A stretch of DNA of 64,000 bases from contig JAAENN010000282.1 in NCBI GenBank assembly GCA_024224295.1, forward strand, positions 1-64,000, in the 5' to 3' direction. Positions 59,110 to 64,000 of this stretch are shown piece after piece (position 1 is the stretch's first letter; each line of letters begins with the position of its first letter). The translations under genes were made by a program, and so were the position numbers. The notes beneath the pieces are model-generated. The model was not told the origin of the DNA. It saw only the letters and a program-made list of their open reading frames with translations, and did no database searches. The DNA comes from Shimia sp. Its GTDB lineage: Bacteria > Pseudomonadota > Alphaproteobacteria > Rhodobacterales > Rhodobacteraceae.

Positions 59110-60312
59110 ATGCGTGACGCCCTTATTGTCTCCACCGCCCGAACGCCTATTGGCAAAGCCTACCGCGGTGCGTTCAACAACACCCAGGCCCAGGAACTGA
59201 TCGGCCATGCGGTTTCTCACGCGGTCTCACGCGCTGGATTGGAAGGCCACGAAGTCGAAGACTGCATCATTGGCGCCGCGCTTCAGCAAGGCGCTACAGG
59301 TGGGAACATCGCCCGTCAGGCTGTAATCCGCGCAGGGCTTCCGGTAAGCGTTGCCGGCATGTCTCTGGACCGTCAATGTGCCTCCGGCTTGATGGCCATC
59401 GCCACGGCTGCCAAGCAGGTCGTGCACGATGGCATGGACGTCGCGATTGGTGGCGGCGTGGAGTCCATCTCTCTGGTGCAAAACGACAAAATGCGCATGG
59501 ACCGCCGCGTTGATCCGTGGATCAAAGCACACAAACCGGCTCTCTACATGTCCATGTTAGAGACCGCTGAGATCGTCGCCGCCCGCTACGGCGTGACCCG
59601 CGAAGATCAAGACGCTTATGCGCAGCAATCCCAACACCGCACCGCCGCTGCGCAGGCGGCAGGCAAGTTTGACGACGAGATTGTCACGCTGACCTCAACC
59701 ATGGGTGTGATGGACAAAGAGACCAAAGAGATCTCCTTTCAAGAGATTACGCTTGAGAAAGACGAAGGCAATCGCCCCTCCACCACCTTGGAGAACTTGC
59801 AAGGTCTGAACCCGGTATTCAAGGACGGACAGCAAGTCAAAGAAGGCCAACACATAACCGCAGGCAACGCCTCCCAACTGTCAGACGGCGCCTCCGCCTC
59901 GGTGATCATGGAAGCCAAAGTGGCTGAAAAACAAGGGCTTGAGCCATTGGGGCGCTATGTTGGCGTGATGGCCGCCGGGCTAGAGCCAGATGAAATGGGC
60001 CTCGGCCCGATCCACGCCGTGCCAAAACTGCTCAAAGCCCACGGCCTGAGAATGGACGACATTGGCCTCTGGGAACTCAACGAGGCCTTTGCCTGTCAGG
60101 TGCTGCACTCCGCCCGCGTGCTGGGTATTCCCAACAAGATCTTAAACGTCAACGGTGGCGCAATTTCCATCGGCCACCCCTACGGCATGTCCGGCGCCCG
60201 CATGGTTGGCCACGCCCTAATAGAAGGCAAACGCCGCGGCGCAAAATATGTCGTCTGCACCATGTGCGTCGGCGGCGGCATGGGCGCTGCGGGTCTCTTC
60301 GAGGTTCTCTAA
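59110..60312 (+). CDS. Acetyl-CoA C-acyltransferase (thiolase)
   Basis: A 400-aa thiolase. The acylated Cys is in [12 protein letters not shown] (near 91), the His pair in NEAFACQ and [16 protein letters not shown], and the second active Cys in [13 protein letters not shown]. It either splits 3-ketoacyl-CoA in beta-oxidation or condenses acetyl-CoA. The neighbouring hydratase and acyl-CoA dehydrogenases favour the degradative role. Confidence 0.94.
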   Translation: MRDALIVSTARTPIGKAYRGAFNNTQAQELIGHAVSHAVSRAGLEGHEVEDCIIGAALQQGATGGNIARQAVIRAGLPVSVAGMSLDRQCASGLMAIATAAKQVVHDGMDVAIGGGVESISLVQNDKMRMDRRVDPWIKAHKPALYMSMLETAEIVAARYGVTREDQDAYAQQSQHRTAAAQAAGKFDDEIVTLTSTMGVMDKETKEISFQEITLEKDEGNRPSTTLENLQGLNPVFKDGQQVKEGQHITAGNASQLSDGASASVIMEAKVAEKQGLEPLGRYVGVMAAGLEPDEMGLGPIHAVPKLLKAHGLRMDDIGLWELNEAFACQVLHSARVLGIPNKILNVNGGAISIGHPYGMSGARMVGHALIEGKRRGAKYVVCTMCVGGGMGAAGLFEVL

Positions 60313-60449
60313 CCTCCTGCGCTAGAAAGACAAAAGGCGGCCCACTATGGCTGCCTTTCTACTTCTGACACAGAGTTCACCTCTTGGTGACCTGGGGTCC
60401 AAAGCCAAACTTGCACGGCTATATTGCCTCCAACATAGGAGGAACACAC

Positions 60450-60905
60450 ATGCTCACACGCCGCGCCGCTCTTGGCCTTTTGGCCGCCGCCCCGTTTGCC
60501 TACGCCCTCACCCCTCACCGCGCGCTCGCCCGCGAGCCGGAGGTGTTCCAAAACCCGATCGCGATCAACGGCTATGACCCGGTAGCCTATTTCACCGAAG
60601 AAAAACCGGTCGAAGGCTCCCCCGCCAACTTGGCCGACTGGAACGGTGCGACCTGGCGCTTTGCCTCAGCCCAGAACGCAGCAAAGTTCCAGGCCAACCC
60701 GGAGACTTATGCGCCGCGTTTTGGCGGATACTGCGCCTATGCCGCCTCCAAAGGCTACCTCGTGCCGACAATCCCCGAGGCCTGGACCATCCACGAGGAC
60801 GTGCTTTATCTGAACGCCAGCTTGCGCGCGCAAGAACTCTGGCGTCAGGACATCCCCGGCAACATCGAAAAAGGCCTCGCCAACTGGCCGGACATCTTAG
60901 GCTAA
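60450..60905 (+). CDS. Exported YHS-domain protein with Tat signal
   Basis: A 151-aa protein. The N-terminus MLTRRAALGLLAAAPFAYAL has the twin-Arg and hydrophobic stretch of a Tat signal, with a likely cut after ALA before REPEVF. The YHS domain follows (INGYDPVAYFTE, WRFASAQNAAKFQANPETYA, YCAYAASKG). YHS domains bind metals such as copper or heavy metals. The ATG at 60450 is 7 nt after a perfect AGGAGG. It is transcribed alone and closed by a terminator. Confidence 0.88.
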   Translation: MLTRRAALGLLAAAPFAYALTPHRALAREPEVFQNPIAINGYDPVAYFTEEKPVEGSPANLADWNGATWRFASAQNAAKFQANPETYAPRFGGYCAYAASKGYLVPTIPEAWTIHEDVLYLNASLRAQELWRQDIPGNIEKGLANWPDILG

Positions 60906-60937
60906 CAAAAAAGCGCGCCACCACCGGCGCGCCTTTT
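60905..60937. terminator. Bidirectional terminator
   Basis: GCGCGCC/GGCGCGC (60913-60919 and 60926-60932) is a perfect 7-bp stem, with TTTT on the plus side and TTTTTT on the minus side. It separates the convergent YHS gene and the acyl-CoA dehydrogenase operon. Confidence 0.85.
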
Positions 60938-60954
60938 CGTCTTAGGTCCATAAC

Positions 60955-62025
60955 TTAAGCCGCATAGTCTTTCATCACTTGGCTCAGGTGATAGTCCGTA
61001 TCGCCCAGCTGCGCATCGAGCATAATCAACCGTTTGGCATAGTGGCTCACCGCATACTCCCAGGTCATGGCAATCCCGCCATGCATCTGAATGCTCTCTT
61101 CCGCCACCAAACGCGCCGCACGGCCAATCATATTCTTGGCCATAGAAGAATAGCGACTTGCGTCCTCGCCGCCCAGTTCGGCGGCGGCCTTAATCGTGAT
61201 CGACCGCGCCTGCTCAATCGCGGTTAACATGTCTACTGCACGGTGTTGCAGCACCTGAAACTTGCCAATCGGAACGCCAAATTGCTTGCGCTGCTTGAGG
61301 TAGTCCACCGTCGTGGCATGTGCCACGTCCATCGCGCCCACTGCCTCGGCACAGAGAGCAACAATCCCTGCGTTTACAGCGTCTTCCAGCGCCGCCTCGG
61401 CCTCTGCCAAGATCAACGTGGCAGGCGTGTCATCAAGCAACACTTCCGCCGCGCCACCGCCGTCCATCATGCCGTAGCCGGTCACATTGGCATCGCTTGC
61501 GTTGACCGCAAAAACACCCAATCCGTCGCCATATTTCGCAGCCACAAGGATCGCATCCGCCGCCTGCCCGCCATAAACCGTGGACTTGCGCCCCGACAAA
61601 GCGAACTCGTCGCCCTTTGCCATAGCCACCGTGGCGATTTGGTCAAGTTCGTAGGGCGCATCAATCTCCGTGATCGCGACCGCATATTTGCTCGCCCCAG
61701 TCAGCAACCCCTCCTGATCTGCCCCTGCCGCTGCCAAAATCCGCGAAGCCATCAGCGCCCCTAGAACAGGCTCAGGACACAGCGCTTTGCCAAGCGCCTC
61801 AAACACAACGGAAACATCAAATCCACTGCCCCCCATGCCGCCAGCCTCTTCCGGCGCCAGCGCATAAAGAGCACCGAGTTCCACCAACTGATCCCACAGC
61901 GCGGGATCATGATACGGCGCCTCATAAGCCACCTTGATGCGGTGCTCGACGGGGTATTGTTCACTCAAGAACCGCCCCAACGTATCCGCCAACATCTGGC
62001 GATCTTCGGTCAGATTAAAGTCCAT
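60955..62025 (-). CDS. Acyl-CoA dehydrogenase family subunit (lacks usual G-T/S-x-E-I motif)
   Basis: A 356-aa ACAD-like flavoprotein. The N-terminal helical domain (MDFNLTEDRQMLADTLGRFL), the middle beta domain and the C-terminal helices (QMHGGIAMTWEYAVSHYAKR) are present. The usual late G-x-x-E-I element is replaced by LGDTDYHLSQV. It is shorter than most ACADs and follows a second ACAD gene after 1 nt. Such adjacent unlike pairs form alpha2beta2 enzymes in steroid and bile-acid side-chain breakdown; that role here is inference. Confidence 0.85.
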   Translation of the reverse strand: MDFNLTEDRQMLADTLGRFLSEQYPVEHRIKVAYEAPYHDPALWDQLVELGALYALAPEEAGGMGGSGFDVSVVFEALGKALCPEPVLGALMASRILAAAGADQEGLLTGASKYAVAITEIDAPYELDQIATVAMAKGDEFALSGRKSTVYGGQAADAILVAAKYGDGLGVFAVNASDANVTGYGMMDGGGAAEVLLDDTPATLILAEAEAALEDAVNAGIVALCAEAVGAMDVAHATTVDYLKQRKQFGVPIGKFQVLQHRAVDMLTAIEQARSITIKAAAELGGEDASRYSSMAKNMIGRAARLVAEESIQMHGGIAMTWEYAVSHYAKRLIMLDAQLGDTDYHLSQVMKDYAA

Positions 62026-62026
62026 C

Positions 62027-63214
62027 TCAAAGCTCCAGCATGGTTTTTGTCACGATGTTGCGCTGGATCTCATTGGACCCACCAAAAATCGAGGTTTTGC
62101 GATTGTTGAAATACCGCGCCGCATTGTGCTCGGTGTCAGTTGGGCCAAACATCAGATTGCCCTCAGTGACATGTCCCGGGAACGGTGCTGCCGCTGGACC
62201 CAAGGCTCGCCGCGCAAGGTCTTTGAGTTCCTGATTGATCACTGTGCCTTTGATTTTCAACAACGAGGTTTCCGGCCCCGGCGCGCCCTGTTCCTGTGCT
62301 TTGAACAACATCCGCAGATTGGTGATTTTCATCGCCTCAAGATCAATCTCCGCCTGCGCTATCCGTGCCGCAAACAACGGATCTTCAATCAGTGGCTTGC
62401 CCCCACGCATCGTTTGGCGGGCAATCGCTTTCACTTCTGCCAGCGCCTGCATAGAGAAGCCCACGCCCGCAATGCCGGTCCGTTCATGAGACAGCAGGAA
62501 TTTTGCGATGGTCCAGCCTTTGTTTTCCTCCCCAACGAGGTTGCCAATCGGCACCCGCACATCGGTGAAAAACACCTCATTCACCTCATGCCCGCCTTCG
62601 ATCAGTTTGATCGGGCGCACCTCAATCCCCGGCGTCGCCATATCCACAAGGATAAAGCTGATACCAGCCTGTTGCTTTACATCGGGATCAGTTCGACACA
62701 GGCAGAAAATCCAATCCGCATGTTGCCCCAAGGTGGTCCAGGTCTTTTGACCATTGATGACCCACGCATCGCCATCACGCTCGGCCTTGGTCTTGAGTGA
62801 GGCCAAGTCGGACCCTGCCCCGGGTTCCGAATACCCCTGACACCACCAATCCGTACCGTCCAGAATGCGCGGCAGGTAATGATCCTGCTGTTCTTTGGAG
62901 CCAAATTTGATCAGCACCGGCCCCAGCATATTAAGGCCAAAGGGCACAATGCGCGGCGCATAGGCACGACAGCATTCTTCCTCAAAAATATGCTTCTGCA
63001 CCGGGCTCCATCCTGGTCCACCAAACTCTTTGGGCCAGATCGTCGCCAACCAACCGCGCGTGTTCAGGATGGCGTGCCATTCTTCCATCATCGCCTTGGT
63101 CAGCTCCCCTCCACAGCGCACCGCACTGGCAATCTCTTCCGGCAGGTGCTCGGCGAGAAACGCCCGCACCTCATCGCGAAACGTCAAGTCTTCTTTAGAA
63201 TAACTCAGGTCCAT
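62027..63214 (-). CDS. Acyl-CoA dehydrogenase
   Basis: A 395-aa ACAD. Visible are the FAD/substrate loop QGYSEPGAGSDLASLKTKAE, WVINGQKTWTT, and the C-terminal SIFGGSNEIQRNIVTK. It oxidises an acyl-CoA to the 2-enoyl-CoA and passes electrons to ETF. It lies directly upstream of the shorter ACAD-like subunit (1-nt gap) and 4 nt after the 3-hydroxyacyl-CoA dehydrogenase gene, so the three form an operon. The acyl chain specificity is unknown. Confidence 0.93.
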   Translation of the reverse strand: MDLSYSKEDLTFRDEVRAFLAEHLPEEIASAVRCGGELTKAMMEEWHAILNTRGWLATIWPKEFGGPGWSPVQKHIFEEECCRAYAPRIVPFGLNMLGPVLIKFGSKEQQDHYLPRILDGTDWWCQGYSEPGAGSDLASLKTKAERDGDAWVINGQKTWTTLGQHADWIFCLCRTDPDVKQQAGISFILVDMATPGIEVRPIKLIEGGHEVNEVFFTDVRVPIGNLVGEENKGWTIAKFLLSHERTGIAGVGFSMQALAEVKAIARQTMRGGKPLIEDPLFAARIAQAEIDLEAMKITNLRMLFKAQEQGAPGPETSLLKIKGTVINQELKDLARRALGPAAAPFPGHVTEGNLMFGPTDTEHNAARYFNNRKTSIFGGSNEIQRNIVTKTMLEL

Positions 63215-63218
63215 GGCG

Positions 63219-64000
63219 TCACTTCCCCTTGTTCAAATCGGCGAACGTCGTACCATCCTCGGCCATTTTTAGAAGCAGCGCAGGCACTTGCCAGTAATGC
63301 GCATCCTCTTGAGCATAGGCCTCAATACGTTTCACCAACTCCGCCGCGCCAATGGTGTCGGCATAGTGCAGCGGCCCGCCACGAAAGCGCGGGAAGCCAT
63401 AGCCAGACAGGAATACCACATCCACATCCACAGGTCGCAGCGCGATGCCATCTTCAACCACCCGCGCGGCCTCTGAAATCATCGCTGTCATGTAGCGGTC
63501 CACGATCTCTTCGTCGCTGAAGTGGCGCGGCGTGACACCTGCTTTGGACCGCTCTTCATCGATGATGGCGTTCAGGTCTGGATTCTCTAGCGTCTCGCGA
63601 CCTTCATAGACAAAGTAGCCTTTGCCCGTCTTGCGCCCATTCCACTCGTTTTCGCTCAGCCGGTCAGCAATTGCGCCACTATAGCGCTCCTCCGCCGGAC
63701 GGGTTGCCTCACGCCGCTTGCGGGTCATGTAGCCGATGTCCAACCCGGCCAGATCGCCCACACGGTGCGGCCCCATGGCAAAGCCAAACCCTTCCAGCGC
63801 CTTATCCACCTGATCCGGATGCGCCCCATCCAGCACCAAATAGCTCGCAGTTTTCAGGTAATGGCCGAGAATACGGTTGCCGATGAACCCATCACAGACC
63901 CCGGCCCGAACAGCCACTTTGCGCATCTTCTTAGCCAGCGCAAAGCCCGTCGCCACAACCTCCGGCGCGGTCTTCTCACCCACAACCACCTCAAGCAGCT
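63219..64000 (-). CDS. 3-hydroxyacyl-CoA dehydrogenase / FadB-FadJ type multifunctional enzyme, C-terminal part
   Basis: The last 260 or so residues of a protein whose N-terminus lies beyond the window edge. It enters reading LLEVVVGEKTAPEVVATG, then AGVCDGFIGNRILGHYLKTA, the start of the 3HCDH C-terminal domain; a second such domain follows (IVDRYMTAMISEAARVVEDG, then DVVFLSGYGFPRFRGGPLHY). Two tandem C-terminal domains are typical of FadB/FadJ-like enzymes that also carry an enoyl-CoA hydratase half. It heads the ACAD operon. The Rossmann part with the NAD site is not in view. Confidence 0.9.
   Translation of the reverse strand, partial: LLEVVVGEKTAPEVVATGFALAKKMRKVAVRAGVCDGFIGNRILGHYLKTASYLVLDGAHPDQVDKALEGFGFAMGPHRVGDLAGLDIGYMTRKRREATRPAEERYSGAIADRLSENEWNGRKTGKGYFVYEGRETLENPDLNAIIDEERSKAGVTPRHFSDEEIVDRYMTAMISEAARVVEDGIALRPVDVDVVFLSGYGFPRFRGGPLHYADTIGAAELVKRIEAYAQEDAHYWQVPALLLKMAEDGTTFADLNKGK

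Noticed and set aside
1-64000. CRISPR arrays, rRNA genes, insertion sequences, phage genes
   Set aside because: No regularly spaced repeats, no rRNA signature, no transposase or integrase reading frame were seen. tRNAs were judged by eye only and could be missed.

Overview
The window looks like chromosomal DNA of a marine alphaproteobacterium of the Roseobacter group (Rhodobacteraceae). The reasons are the protein families and their mix: secE-nusG and rplK-rplA separated from each other and from rplJ, a plant-type glutamate-cysteine ligase, a methionine gamma-lyase locus (mdeR-mdeA-mdeB), sulfopyruvate decarboxylase genes (comDE), a CoxG-like protein and several acyl-CoA genes. This placement is inference from content, not from a search. 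No rRNA, tRNA, insertion sequence, phage module or CRISPR array was seen.

Layout. 1-10.2 kb: the translation/transcription cluster, all on the minus strand (secE, nusG, rplK, rplA and the first codons of rplJ at the window edge). It is broken up by unrelated genes: a GNAT enzyme, an AhpD-like protein with its divergent TetR regulator and a doubled operator, a membrane methyltransferase, a chemoreceptor, a fatty-acid desaturase and an epimerase. 10.3-11.6 kb: two unknown membrane proteins, one apparently frameshifted. 11.9-19.6 kb: a fused alpha/beta 2-oxoacid dehydrogenase E1, an orphan peptide-type binding protein, and a tight minus-strand group galM, gabD-like aldehyde dehydrogenase, comD, comE. 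19.7-27.3 kb: a capsule locus with the export machinery KpsD-, KpsE-, KpsM- and KpsT-like, plus a cytidylyltransferase/SDR pair and a polymerase-like transferase that together suggest a CDP-ribitol-based, phosphate-containing polymer. 27.3-35.5 kb: uxaC and uxuA (hexuronate catabolism, divergent), then mdeR | mdeA-mdeB, which turn methionine into methanethiol, ammonia and 2-oxobutyrate and then oxidise the 2-oxobutyrate.

35.7-38.9 kb holds the most unusual item: six tandem paralogous genes for about 146-169 aa soluble proteins with no recognised function. All share a GYP motif and an invariant C-terminal C-x2-E-x-H-L signature, and the last two genes carry a matching upstream hairpin plus a TGCATCGCA element.

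38.9-54.7 kb is mostly housekeeping: gshA, rsmE, ubiA, an OmpA-type protein, an ArsR/PLP-decarboxylase pair, moaE, moaD, pgsA, uvrC, an SDR reductase, a Ca/Na exchanger and an S49 peptidase. An AT-rich stretch upstream of uvrC carries two perfect DnaA boxes. 54.7-64 kb: an ABC exporter, a CoxG-like protein, a class III nucleotide cyclase with a C-terminal membrane part, and a CoA/beta-oxidation group (MaoC-like hydratase, thiolase, a YHS protein, two adjacent acyl-CoA dehydrogenase subunits, and the end of a 3-hydroxyacyl-CoA dehydrogenase running off the window).

Several starts differ from the longest reading frame; these are stated in the entries with the Shine-Dalgarno or overlap that decided them.
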